A stretch of DNA of 64,000 nt from Nakamurella sp040546275 (lineage in GTDB: Bacteria; Actinomycetota; Actinomycetes; Mycobacteriales; Nakamurellaceae). The notes beneath the pieces are model-generated. The model had not been told where the DNA came from. It saw only the letters and a program-made list of their open reading frames with translations, and did no database searches. The stretch is taken from the NCBI RefSeq assembly GCF_040546275.1, contig NZ_JBEPNO010000007.1, positions 185,548-249,547 on the forward strand. The letters are read 5' to 3'. Shown here one piece after another: positions 51,028 to 60,203 of the stretch. The position numbers and the translations under genes are program-made. Position 1 is the stretch's first letter. Every line of letters starts with the position of its first letter.

Positions 51028-52166
51028 CGGAGGTCCCCCGGCACCGGGCCGGTCGCGACGTTCGGGTACACCAGGATCTTGCTGGCCCGGCTCTCGCCCC
51101 TGGCCAGAGCGGTGAAACTTGTTGCCGCAGAATCCATCGGTACGTGCTGGTCGATGAGGTGGGCCAGCGCCGGTGGCGAGGTGCCGACCCAGTCGGCGGT
51201 CTGCCGGAACTCCTCGGGGTCGTAGCAGAAGCTCCCGACCACCGATCGCTCCTTGACCGAGATTTCGTAGGCGGCCAGGTCGAGTCGGATCGATCCCATG
51301 CCCACCAGCACGATGACGGCACCGATGGGTGCACAGGCGAACGCGGTCTCCAGAGTGGCGCCAACGCCGACGGCGTCGACGATGATGGTCGGTCGGCGCC
51401 CGAGGGCCGTGGCCACCCGACCCGGGAGTTCCGACGGGTCACCGATGCCTGGATCGATGGCTGCCGCTCCCAGTAGTTCGATCAGGTCGCGACGGTGCCT
51501 GTCGGGTTCGGACACCACCACCGCCGCCGCACCCAGCCGTTGCGCGGCCAGGACGCACGCCTGACCGATGGGCCCACCGCCGACCACCAGCACTCGATCC
51601 GAGGCCGAGCAGCCGCCGCGTCGCAGGGCGTGGTAACCCACTGCCAGCGGTTCGACGAGCGCGCCGTAGGCGACCGGCATCGTGGCCGGCAGTACGACCA
51701 CATTGGCGGCGGGCACGGCCATCTGCGCGGCGAAGGCCGAGCTGTAGGAGGCCGCGACGCCGATCACCACCTTGTCGGGGCAATTCTGATCCTGCTCCTC
51801 GAGGCAGTTCTCGCAGTGCCCGCAACCGATCACCGGGTTGACGGTCACCAGATCACCGATCGACAGTCCGAACATGCCGGCGTCGGCGCCGATCCGGGTG
51901 ATGGTGCCGACCGTCTCGTGCCCCATCACCTGGCCGGGCACCCGTCGACCGTTCTCACCGGTGAATCCGTGGATGTCGGAGCCACAGATGCCGGTCGCGA
52001 GGACATCGATGAGCACCTCGGCACTGCCCATCACCGGATCGGGGACGTCCTCGACCGAAAGATCCCACCACTTCTTCAGAACCAGAGCCTGCACAGGAAT
52101 TCCCATCATCTTGATCTTGTGGCCCGCCGAGCATTCGCCGGAGAGAAATTCAGCTGGGCGCGTCAC
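51024..52166 (-). CDS. Zinc-dependent medium-chain dehydrogenase
   Basis: A 380-residue MDR alcohol/sugar dehydrogenase. Catalytic zinc: GICGSDIH and GHETVG; structural zinc: CGHCENCLEEQDQNC; cofactor: VVGGGPIGQACVL. A GTG at 52166 overlaps the permease stop (GTGA) and has GGAG upstream, but the conserved part begins at the Met-Met at 52109/52106. It would oxidise the sugar, a deoxy-keto acid or lactaldehyde. Confidence 0.88.
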   Translation of the reverse strand: MTRPAEFLSGECSAGHKIKMMGIPVQALVLKKWWDLSVEDVPDPVMGSAEVLIDVLATGICGSDIHGFTGENGRRVPGQVMGHETVGTITRIGADAGMFGLSIGDLVTVNPVIGCGHCENCLEEQDQNCPDKVVIGVAASYSSAFAAQMAVPAANVVVLPATMPVAYGALVEPLAVGYHALRRGGCSASDRVLVVGGGPIGQACVLAAQRLGAAAVVVSEPDRHRRDLIELLGAAAIDPGIGDPSELPGRVATALGRRPTIIVDAVGVGATLETAFACAPIGAVIVLVGMGSIRLDLAAYEISVKERSVVGSFCYDPEEFRQTADWVGTSPPALAHLIDQHVPMDSAATSFTALARGESRASKILVYPNVATGPVPGDLR

Positions 52167-53200
52167 TCATAGCGGTCTCCGCCGCGGAGACGGTCGCCAT
52201 ACACCGTGAGCAGCAGCAGGAGACCGATGACGACATTGAGGTAATACGGGTTGATGGCTTTGACGTCGAAGATGTTCTGCACGCCGGCCACCACGAGCAG
52301 GCCGAAGAGTCCACCGATCGGGGCTCCGATGCCACCCCGCAGGATCGAGTAACCACCGATCATCAATGCCGCGTACACCTGGAATTCCAGCCCGGTACCC
52401 AGGACGTTCGAGGCGCCACCGAGCTGACCGGCGTAGAGGATTCCGCCGAGCCCGGCTCCGAAGGCACTGAGGATCAGTGCGAAGAAACGGATCCGGGACG
52501 CACCGATCCCGGCCCGTCCGGCAGCTCTCGCGTCCCCTCCGGACGCTCTGATGTGCCTCCCGACCCTGGTGTAGCCGACCAGGATCGACACGACGGCAAC
52601 CAGGGCCAGGCCGAGGAGGAAGAGCAGCGGCAGCGGCCCGTAGGCCTTCGAGGTGAACTCGAGAAGCCCCAGCACCAGCGCCGTCGACAACCCCGTCGGA
52701 CCGACGATGACCTGGCACAGGCCGCGAAGCGCGGTGAGCATGCCCAGCGTGGCCGCGACGGGTTCGGCGCCGAACCCCACGATCGCCAGACCATTGATGC
52801 TGCCTGCGATCACCGCGCACAGCAGCGTGATCGCCGCGGCGATCCAGGGTGAATACCCCTTGTTCACGAATTGGACGAACAGGGCGGCCGCAAACCCGAC
52901 CATCGATCCGACGGAGAGGTCGACCACCCCGGCCAGTAGTGCAATGGAGGACAGGGTGGCGATGATCAGCGGAATCGCCAGGAAGGTACCGACATTGGCC
53001 AGGTTGTCGCTGGAGGTGAAACCGCCACCCTCCCAGACCAAGCCGACCACGACGACGATGACGAGAGCGATGCCGATGGTCCCGGTCGGCGTGTTCACCG
53101 CCTCCAGCACGCGTCGACCACCGGACTTCTTCCGGTCGATGTCGAAATCAGGCAGGACCTCAGGACTGGTCGGCCGCACCGGGGCGTTGGTCGTCATCAC
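52163..53200 (-). CDS. RbsC-type sugar ABC permease 2
   Basis: A 345-residue permease of the ribose/rhamnose type. About eight to ten hydrophobic segments, the NLANVGTFLAIPLIIATLSSIALLAGVVDLSVGS region (in parts), the ATLGMLTALRGLC motif and RASGGDARAAGRAG EAA-like loop identify it. It overlaps the first permease by 4 bp. Confidence 0.93.
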   Translation of the reverse strand: MMTTNAPVRPTSPEVLPDFDIDRKKSGGRRVLEAVNTPTGTIGIALVIVVVVGLVWEGGGFTSSDNLANVGTFLAIPLIIATLSSIALLAGVVDLSVGSMVGFAAALFVQFVNKGYSPWIAAAITLLCAVIAGSINGLAIVGFGAEPVAATLGMLTALRGLCQVIVGPTGLSTALVLGLLEFTSKAYGPLPLLFLLGLALVAVVSILVGYTRVGRHIRASGGDARAAGRAGIGASRIRFFALILSAFGAGLGGILYAGQLGGASNVLGTGLEFQVYAALMIGGYSILRGGIGAPIGGLFGLLVVAGVQNIFDVKAINPYYLNVVIGLLLLLTVYGDRLRGGDRYE

Positions 53201-54180
53201 TTCGCCTTCTTCTGCGATCGACCGTCGATGGAGACGGCGATGATCAGGATCAGACCCTGGAACACGATCTGCCAGTTCGAGTTGAGCCCGAAGAACACCA
53301 ACGCCGTCGGAACGGTCGAGAGCAGGCCGACACTGAGCAGCAGGGTCAGCACGGATCCCCGACCACCAGAGAGCGAGATGCCGGCCACGATCACGGCTGC
53401 GATCACCGGGAGCAGGAAGGTCGAGCTATCGGTGGGAACGAACTGCGGTGTCGACGCCGAGAAGAGCACCGCGGCAATGCCTCCGCACGTTCCGGAGAAG
53501 GTGAACACGGCCAGCCGGGTTTTCCGCAGCGAGATGCCCCTGGCCTTCGCGGCAACGGGATTCCCGCCGACGGCGACGGTCCGGCGACCGATCCTGGTGC
53601 GGGGCAACAGCACTCCGACCACGACGATCAGGATCAGCATCGGCCACCAGATGTTGGGCAGTCCGAACAGATAGTCCTGTCCCCAGGTGCGCAGTCCCGA
53701 GGCCGTCGGCACCGCCGCCTGCTTCTGCAGGACGTACAGCACACCGACGCCGACGAAGTTCGATCCCAGCGTGACGATGATCGGGTTGATCTTGCCCGCC
53801 ACGATGATCAACCCGTTGATCAGACCCCAGCCGGCGCCGGCCAGGACGCCGATCGTGACGGCGAACCCGCTGGAGAATCCATCATCGAGCAGGTCGGCGA
53901 TCGCGAACGCCGGAATGATCAACGCGGCCGGAACCGACAGGTCGAGAATTCCGCCGCTGATGGCGACCACCGACTGGCCCACTGCCAGTACTCCGGTCAC
54001 GGCCATCGTGAAAGCGATCGACAGCAGAGTCCCGTGGGACAGGAAGTCGTTGCGGTGCAGTGCAGATGCGACGATCAGGACCAGCCAGGTGCCGGCCAGG
54101 GCGATCGGTGTGCCGGCCTCGAACCAGCGGACCCGAGGTCCGCCGGCCCGAGGGCCGGCCTCTGTGAGCTGTGCGGTCAT
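53197..54180 (-). CDS. RbsC-type sugar ABC permease 1
   Basis: A 327-residue permease: AVGQSVVAISGGILDLSVPA, INPIIVTLGSNFVGVGVLY and AVGGNPVAAKARGISLRKTRL are family motifs. With the second permease it forms the heterodimer pore of a CUT2-type importer; both overlap their neighbours by 4 bp. Confidence 0.93.
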   Translation of the reverse strand: MTAQLTEAGPRAGGPRVRWFEAGTPIALAGTWLVLIVASALHRNDFLSHGTLLSIAFTMAVTGVLAVGQSVVAISGGILDLSVPAALIIPAFAIADLLDDGFSSGFAVTIGVLAGAGWGLINGLIIVAGKINPIIVTLGSNFVGVGVLYVLQKQAAVPTASGLRTWGQDYLFGLPNIWWPMLILIVVVGVLLPRTRIGRRTVAVGGNPVAAKARGISLRKTRLAVFTFSGTCGGIAAVLFSASTPQFVPTDSSTFLLPVIAAVIVAGISLSGGRGSVLTLLLSVGLLSTVPTALVFFGLNSNWQIVFQGLILIIAVSIDGRSQKKAK

Positions 54181-55406
54181 CCAGCCGACTTCGGGCAGAA
54201 CATCTCGAACTCGGTCTTGGCACCGCCGGAGGCGAGCACCTTGGCCACGCGGTCAGCCAGCGCAGGCACGGTCTTGGCCTGTTCGGCCGTTACCGGGCAG
54301 GGCTGCACCAGTGCTGCCGGATTCGTTCCGGAGTCCGCCATGGGCGGTGCCTGACCCGCCGAGATCTTGTCCAGGATCTGCTGGAACGCATACACCGGGT
54401 AGCCCTCGAGGAAGTACTCGACGCTGCCCACCAGGTGCGGGTCGACGCTGCTGCCGCTGATGGCGCTACCGTCCTGGCCCCACCCCATGATGTTGTCGGC
54501 CCGGCCCAGCTGTTCGGCCGCCTGCAGTGCTCCGACCACGCCGAAGTCGTTGATGCCGACCACGAGGATCTTCTTGGCGTCCGGATGGGCGGCGAGCGCA
54601 TCTCGGGCGGCCGGCGTCGAAACCGCGATGGCACCGCCACTTTCGAACGAGACGTAGTTCGCGGCCGGAATGTCCGGGCAGATCTTCTTCAGCCCGTCGC
54701 GGGCTCCGCCGGTGCGCGCAGTGTTGACCGGACCGGCCGCGGCACCCTCGGCGGACAGCACCAGGTCGACCTGGCAGTTCCACTTGGTCTTGGCGATGGC
54801 GCCGAGTGCCTGCCCGGCCTGGTCGCCGGCCTTGGCGTTGTCGACTCCGACGAAATACCAGCCCTGCTGGGCGATGTCGTAGGTGATGACCGGAATCTTG
54901 GCCGCCGCCAGCTTGGCCGCCATCACCGGGTTGGTGGACGGCTGGCCGTTGAACTCCAGCACGGCGTCGACCTTCTGGTTGATGAAGGTGGTGGCGTTCT
55001 TGAGAGCCGTCGGTGCATCGTTGTTGTTGCTCAGCAACACACTTTCCCAGCCGCGGGCCTTCGCCAGGGCCTGCGCGACCTCGCCCTGGGCCGGCTGCCA
55101 ATCGGCGGGCTGACCACCCACCGCGATACCGATCTTGAGCTTCTTACCGGTCGCCGGAGCGCTGGAGGAACTCCCCGCGGGCGGGGCCATCGACGACGCG
55201 GCGGACGGTGCCGCAGACGACGCGGCGGACGGCGCCGAGGACGGTGGTGCCGCAGCGGCTGCGGCGGTGGTCGCCGGCGTACTTGCGGCCGGCGTCGCGG
55301 TGGTCGAGGCCGAGCTGCACGCGGCCGACAGCAGCAGGACCGCCGCCGCGGTGGCGACGGCGGCCCGTCGGGAGCGGAGGAGGGAGGTTGTTCGCTGGAT
55401 ACGCAT
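54177..55406 (-). CDS. CUT2-type sugar-binding lipoprotein
   Basis: A 409-residue binding protein with lipoprotein signal LLLSAAC (Cys30) and a ~60-residue Ala/Ser/Pro/Thr low-complexity linker before the ribose-binding-type core (KLKIGIAVGGQPADWQ, LSNNNDAPTALKNATTFINQKVDAVL, in parts). It is the substrate-recognition subunit of the operon, probably for L-rhamnose or a related sugar. It originally followed the ATPase by about 65 bp, but an IS630-type element now lies in between. Confidence 0.92.
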   Translation of the reverse strand: MRIQRTTSLLRSRRAAVATAAAVLLLSAACSSASTTATPAASTPATTAAAAAAPPSSAPSAASSAAPSAASSMAPPAGSSSSAPATGKKLKIGIAVGGQPADWQPAQGEVAQALAKARGWESVLLSNNNDAPTALKNATTFINQKVDAVLEFNGQPSTNPVMAAKLAAAKIPVITYDIAQQGWYFVGVDNAKAGDQAGQALGAIAKTKWNCQVDLVLSAEGAAAGPVNTARTGGARDGLKKICPDIPAANYVSFESGGAIAVSTPAARDALAAHPDAKKILVVGINDFGVVGALQAAEQLGRADNIMGWGQDGSAISGSSVDPHLVGSVEYFLEGYPVYAFQQILDKISAGQAPPMADSGTNPAALVQPCPVTAEQAKTVPALADRVAKVLASGGAKTEFEMFCPKSAG

Positions 55407-55551
55407 GGGTCGCGTCGATACCTTTCATCGTTGAATGGCGATGGAGCTATGTCCAAGCAGAGAGATCGGCCTAGTAGCGTGTCGCCTCTAATCTGACGGG
55501 TATGTGTGGTCGGCTCGCCTGGTTGATACTTGACCAGAGGGAGCTGACGGT

Positions 55552-56693
55552 ATGCCGCGTCCGAAAGAGTTCACGGTGTCGTTGAGTGCTGGGGACCGCG
55601 TGAAGCTGACGAAGGTGGTCTCATCCGGGCGGCATCCTGCCCGGATGATCATCCGGGCCAGGGTGCTGCTGTCCTTGGACGAGACGCAGGGGCCGGCGCC
55701 GGATCGTCGGGTGGTGGCCGAACGTGTGGGCACGTCGGAAGGCACGGTGTACCTGGTCGCGAAGGCGTTTACCCAGCATGGTGGTCGGGTCGAAGACGTG
55801 ATCGGGCGCAAGAAGCGCGAGACGCCGCCGGTGGAGGCGAAGGTGACTGGCGACGTGGAGGCCCGGGTGATCGCGTTGGCGTGCAGTGCGCCACCGGCCG
55901 GGCGGGCGCGCTGGACTCTGCGGCTGTTGGAGAAACAGGTGGCCGTGACCGAGGGGATACCGCCGATGGATCACTCCACGATTGGGCGGGTCCTAAAAAG
56001 GGGGCACTGAAACCTCATCTGAAGGCCTGCTGGACGATCCCGCCGCAGCACAACGCGGCGTTCGTGGCCGCGATGGAAGACGTGCTGGCCGTCTACGCAC
56101 GCCCTTACGATCCGGCCTACCCGGTGATCGTGATGGATGAGAAACCGCTGCAACTGCTGGCTGATGCCCGAGAGGGCACGCCGGTCGCGCCGGGGCGGCC
56201 CGCTCGGGAAGATTCTGAGTACGTCCGCTGCGGCACCTGCTCGATCTTCGTGTGGGCCGAACCCCTGCGCGGGTGGCGCCGCGCCTACGCCGAGACCACC
56301 CGCACCCGCCTGGACTGGGCAAAGGGCGTGGAGCAGCTGCTCACCGTCGACTACCCCGACGCAACCAAGGTTGTGCTCGTGATGGACAACCTCAACACCC
56401 ACTCGATCGCCTCGCTCTACCAAGCGTTCCCACCCCGGAAAGCCTTCGCGTTGGCCGAACGGCTGGAGATCCACCACACCCCCAAACACGGCTCCTGGCT
56501 CAACATCGCCGAGATCGAACTGTCCTGCCTGACCAAGCAGTGCCTCGGCCGGCGCATCGCCGAACTCGACGTCCTCAACACCGAGCTCGACGCCTGGACA
56601 AGCGCCACCAACGCCGACGAACGCCAAGTCGACTGGCGGTTCACCACCAAAGACGCCCGAATCAAACTCCGTCACCTATACCCGACACTTTAG
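55552..56693 (+). CDS. IS630 transposase, two frames joined by -1 frameshift
   Basis: Frame 1 (55552-56010, 152 residues) holds the helix-turn-helix DNA-binding part (RRVVAERVGTSEGTVYLVAKAF). Frame 2, shifted by -1, continues to 56693 with the DDE catalytic core: first Asp in VIVMDEKP, second Asp in LVMDNLNTH, Glu in IAEIELS. The frames overlap at a run of five A and five G (55995-56004), the kind of slippery site used for programmed -1 frameshifting in IS630 elements. The conserved triad and intact ends suggest a recently active element. Confidence 0.88.
55995..56004 (+). promoter_or_regulatory. Ribosomal frameshift site in the transposase gene
   Basis: AAAAAGGGGG at the junction where frame 1 terminates eight bases later and frame 2 continues (-1). 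Both runs allow tRNA re-pairing. Confidence 0.65.
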
Positions 56694-56706
56694 ACGCGAC
56701 GGTCTA

Positions 56707-57573
56707 CTAGCGGGAGAAGGAATTGGTTGCTGAGGAGGAAGAGGTTTCCGGCACGGCCTCCTCGTCCGGTGACATGGCCCCGGTGATGAGGCCGACGATC
56801 TCCTGGGCCGAGGTTTCCTTGACCGTCCTGGTCGCGATCGAACGGCCGAGCCGCATCACCGTGATCCGGTCGGCGACCTGCATCAGCTGCTGCATGTTGT
56901 GGCTGACGACGATGACGCCGACACCACGCTCGCGGAGTTTGGTGATGAGATCCAGCACCTGCGCCGATTCGCGAACACCTAGTGCCGCAGTCGGTTCGTC
57001 GAGGATGACGATCTTCCGTCCCCACAGGACGGCTCGGGCGATGGCCAGGCATTGGCGCTGACCGCCGGACATGCCCTTCACGCTGACGTTGACCGACGGC
57101 ACCTTGACCCCGAGTTCGGTCAGCACCTGGCGTGCCTGTTTGCGCATCGATCGGTCGCCGACGAGGTTGAACGCGCGCAACGCACGCCGTCCGGAGAGCT
57201 CCTCGCGACCCAGGAAGATGTTCTGCACCGCGCTCATCGTGTCGACCAGAGCCAGGTCCTGGTAGACCGTCTCGATACCGACCTGCAGAGCGTCGCTCGG
57301 GCGCCGGAGCACCACCTCGCTGCCCTCCAGGGTGATCGTGCCGCTGTCCGGCGTGATCGCGCCGGACAGGATCTTGAGCAGGGTGGACTTGCCTGCTCCG
57401 TTGTCTCCGACGAGGCCGAGGACCTCGCCCTGGGAGATGTGCACCGAGGCGTCGGCCAGGGCCACGACCGCGCCGAACTTCTTGGTGATGTGAGTGGCCA
57501 CCATGGTCGGCTGCGGCACCGACGGGGCCCCTGCACTGTCCGTGGCCGGCGACGTTGCTGGTTCGAGGGACAT
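56707..57573 (-). CDS. CUT2-type sugar ABC ATPase (single domain)
   Basis: A 288-residue ATPase with one nucleotide-binding domain: Walker A GDNGAGKST, signature MSGGQRQC, Walker B VILDEPTAALG, switch VVSHNM. CUT2 importers usually have two fused ATPase domains; this is the half-size type that dimerises. ATG at 57573 with AAGGAG. The TAG stop is in the CTAG target of the IS element, so the insertion left the coding sequence intact. First gene of the rhamnose-type operon, with a LacI-type operator upstream. Confidence 0.92.
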   Translation of the reverse strand: MSLEPATSPATDSAGAPSVPQPTMVATHITKKFGAVVALADASVHISQGEVLGLVGDNGAGKSTLLKILSGAITPDSGTITLEGSEVVLRRPSDALQVGIETVYQDLALVDTMSAVQNIFLGREELSGRRALRAFNLVGDRSMRKQARQVLTELGVKVPSVNVSVKGMSGGQRQCLAIARAVLWGRKIVILDEPTAALGVRESAQVLDLITKLRERGVGVIVVSHNMQQLMQVADRITVMRLGRSIATRTVKETSAQEIVGLITGAMSPDEEAVPETSSSSATNSFSR

Positions 57574-57997
57574 ACCGCTCCTTGCTGGACTTGGAACGTG
57601 CCCGGGTGAACGAAAACCGATCCCGAGCCTCGACATTGAACCGTTTCACTTACTACCCAGACTTTAGGATCGGCCACCAGTGCGTGTCAAGGGTCACAGC
57701 CCAGAAAGTACGAAGTCTTGATCGCCGCCGGCCCGGCCGCGGTGCCGGTCCGTTCCGGTCACGCGCGACTGGCTGCTCCGGACGGTGGATCAGGCTGTGT
57801 CGCAACATTCTTCATGCTCGTCCAGCCCAACCCTTGCCCGACGGGTGCCTTCGCTCCACATGCCGAAGACATCAGAGGTGGCTCGCTCTACCCAGGCGCG
57901 GTCCGTTCCCTGTCGCGAATGTCCGGAATCTGACTTCACATCTGTGAAGGCCAATATCTCACTGGGGGCGCCGTTGTGAGCCCGCCCCCGACCCTGA
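57574..57997. other. 424-bp gap between ATPase and LacI genes
   Basis: Apart from the operator at 57637-57648 I see no gene here. Two short plus-strand frames (57718-57933, 57785-57979) have no recognisable content, so I treat this as promoter and LacI 3' flank. Confidence 0.6.
57637..57648. promoter_or_regulatory. LacI-type operator candidate
   Basis: TGAACCGTTTCA, a near-palindrome with central CG and TGAA/TTCA arms as in LacI/GalR operators, 64 bp upstream of the ATPase start and near the LacI gene at 57998. Confidence 0.6.
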
Positions 57998-59047
57998 TCA
58001 GCGCCCCGGGCGAACGGTTTTCCGCGGTGCTCCGGTGGACTCCCGGACCACCAGCTCCGCGGCGAAGACCACGTGCTGATGCTGGTGATCGGTGTCGGCG
58101 ACGGTCTCGGCGAGCATGAGTTCGGTGGCGCGGCGGCCCAGCTCGCGGGCGGGTTGCCGGACGGTCGTCAACGGGACCACCCCATACAGGGCACCTTCGA
58201 CGTCGTCGAACCCGACCACGGAGACATCCTCCGGCACATGCGTTCCCAGGCGCGCCAGACCGGACATCAAGCCGAGCGCCAGGAGGTCGTTGGCGCAGAA
58301 GAATCCGGTGACCTCGGGATGCCGGGCCACCAGGTCGCGGGCCGCGGTGCTGCCGGTCTCGGTGCCACCCAGCTCGCCGACCTCGCTGCGGACGAGGCGC
58401 ACACCAGGGTCTTCGGCCGCCGCCTGTTTCGCGCCCTGCCACCGCTGCCGGTACTGCGGGATCGCCAGCGGCGGGCTGACGAAGGCGATCTCGCGGTGGC
58501 CGAGTGACATCAGGTGGGCGACGGCCTGTCTCGCCCCGTCCCGCCCGTCCACCTCCACCGAGCAGAAGTCCGGATGCTGCGTCTCCAGCAGCACCACCGA
58601 CACCCCGCGAGCCCGCAGACTGTCGACCTCCGGAATCTGCAGGCCGACCGGGGACACGATGACACCGGCCACCCGCTGCGCCTCCAGAGCGGTGAAGTAT
58701 CGCCCCTCCTGCTCACGGTCACCCGCGGAACTGCAGATGACGATCAGGCGATCATCCTCCCTGGCAACGTCTTCCGCCCCGGCGGCGACCTCGGCGAAGA
58801 ACGGGCTGGCGGCGTTGAGGACCACCACGCCGATCATCGAGGTGCGGTGGCTGCGCCGCAGCATGGCAGCCCCGGCATGCCGGACGAAGCCGAGCGCCTT
58901 CATGGCATCCAGCACCTGCTGCCGGGTGCCCGGTGCCACGCTGGCCGGTCGATTGAGGACATTGGACACGGTGCCCACGCTGACGTGGGCCCGCGCCGCG
59001 ACGTCCTTGATCGTGCTCTGCACCGGAAGCTCGGGTCGCCCGGCCAT
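57998..59047 (-). CDS. LacI-family transcriptional regulator
   Basis: A complete 349-residue LacI protein: helix-turn-helix TIKDVAARAHVSVGTVSNVLNR (in two helices), hinge, and the two-lobed effector domain (VIVSPVGLQIPEVDSL, FFCANDLLALGLM, VSVVGFDDVEGAL). It is transcribed toward the transporter operon, which begins 424 bp downstream, and probably represses it through the TGAACCGTTTCA site. Confidence 0.93.
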   Translation of the reverse strand: MAGRPELPVQSTIKDVAARAHVSVGTVSNVLNRPASVAPGTRQQVLDAMKALGFVRHAGAAMLRRSHRTSMIGVVVLNAASPFFAEVAAGAEDVAREDDRLIVICSSAGDREQEGRYFTALEAQRVAGVIVSPVGLQIPEVDSLRARGVSVVLLETQHPDFCSVEVDGRDGARQAVAHLMSLGHREIAFVSPPLAIPQYRQRWQGAKQAAAEDPGVRLVRSEVGELGGTETGSTAARDLVARHPEVTGFFCANDLLALGLMSGLARLGTHVPEDVSVVGFDDVEGALYGVVPLTTVRQPARELGRRATELMLAETVADTDHQHQHVVFAAELVVRESTGAPRKTVRPGR

Positions 59048-59189
59048 TCAGTGCGCCCCGGGCGTGAGAGGTCGGGGGACGGCGGGCGATGACGCCGGTC
59101 CCGCCCACTCGATCACCATCAGGTGCGCTCCCTCCTGCACCGGCCGCGGGCGGCCACTGTGCGCCGACCCTATCGTCGGGCCGTCGACC

Positions 59190-60155
59190 TCAGGCCACCG
59201 ACAGTGCCCGCAGCAGGGCCGACACCACATTGCGGTGGTGAGTCCCGGCAGCATCGGACTCCACCGCCTGTTGATACCCGTGGAACGCACCCGGGTAGAC
59301 GTGCAACTCGACCGGGACGCCCGACCGGACCAGCCGGCGGGCATATTCCAGGTCCTCCTCGACGAACAGGTCGAGCGTGCCGACGTCGAGGTAGGTCGGC
59401 GGGAGCCCGGCCAGCGTCTCCGCCCTGGCCGGGGAGGCGTAGGGCGACACCCCGGGACCTCCCGGTTCCTGCCCGAGCAACGCCGCCCAGCCGAAACGGT
59501 TCGAATCCGCCGTCCACACGAACTCACCGGCGAAAGGGTGCGGGTCTGCATGCACGACGGTGCGGTCGTCGAGCATCGGATAGATCAGCAGCTGGAACGC
59601 GACCGACACCTCGGCGCGATCCCGTGCCAGCAGGCAGAGGGCCGCAGCCAGCCCACCGCCGGCGCTCGCGCCGGCCACGGCTATCCGCCGAGCGTCCACG
59701 CCCAGGTCCTCGGCCTGGGCGAACAGCCACCGCAGAGCCGCGTAGCAGTCCTCCACGGGGCCGGGATGGGGCGTCTCCGGTGCCAACCGGTAGTCGACAA
59801 CCACGCCAATGCAACCGATCTCGTGCACCAACTGCTGGACCTGGAGCGAATCCTGATCGGCGCTGCCCAGCACGTAACCGCCGCCATGCACCCACAGCAG
59901 GCCAGGGGCTGCTGACGCTGACCTCGAACCGGGACGGATCACCAGGATCCGCAGCGCCCCGGCCCCGGCCGGACCGTCGATCGAGAGTTCCGAGACCTCG
60001 ACGTCGGAAAACGGCGACTCCGCGGGCATGGCGGCCAGGAATTCCAGGCGCGACTGTTCCCTGACCAACGGCAGGGATTCGACGGTCAGCTCCAAGGGGG
60101 GCCACACGTCGAGCAGGTCTCGAAGCTGTGGATCAACGAGATGACGGGTTTGCAC
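59190..60155 (-). CDS. HSL-family alpha/beta hydrolase (acetyl esterase-like)
   Basis: A 321-residue esterase: oxyanion motif HGGG (90-93), nucleophile S164 in GASAGG, D262 in GTLDLF and H292 in GAFHGY complete the triad. Cytoplasmic, no signal. It is 48 bp downstream of the GH5-like glycosidase on the same strand and could deacylate the same substrate. Confidence 0.9.
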   Translation of the reverse strand: MQTRHLVDPQLRDLLDVWPPLELTVESLPLVREQSRLEFLAAMPAESPFSDVEVSELSIDGPAGAGALRILVIRPGSRSASAAPGLLWVHGGGYVLGSADQDSLQVQQLVHEIGCIGVVVDYRLAPETPHPGPVEDCYAALRWLFAQAEDLGVDARRIAVAGASAGGGLAAALCLLARDRAEVSVAFQLLIYPMLDDRTVVHADPHPFAGEFVWTADSNRFGWAALLGQEPGGPGVSPYASPARAETLAGLPPTYLDVGTLDLFVEEDLEYARRLVRSGVPVELHVYPGAFHGYQQAVESDAAGTHHRNVVSALLRALSVA

Positions 60156-60203
60156 TTTCGATCCTCCGCGGGTCCGATGGCGGGTGGTGTCTGCGGCGCA
60201 AGA

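Larger units (their letters stand above)
55474..56707 (+). mobile_element. IS630-family insertion sequence, 1234 bp
   Basis: Imperfect terminal inverted repeats of about 35 bp: left end from 55474 reads GTAGCGTGTCGCCTCTAATC, right end (minus strand from 56707) GTAGACCGTCGCGTCTAAAG, both followed by a shared CGGGTAT block. TA is duplicated on each side (55472-55473 and 56708-56709) within a CTAG target, the known preference of IS630-type elements. It carries one transposase in two overlapping frames. It separates the sugar ABC ATPase from the binding-protein gene. Confidence 0.93.

Noticed and set aside
55552..56693. Transposase pseudogene caused by a frameshift mutation
   Set aside because: The shift is -1 at an A5G5 slippery run, both halves keep their motifs and DDE residues, and IS630 elements commonly use programmed frameshifting; a mutation cannot be wholly excluded.
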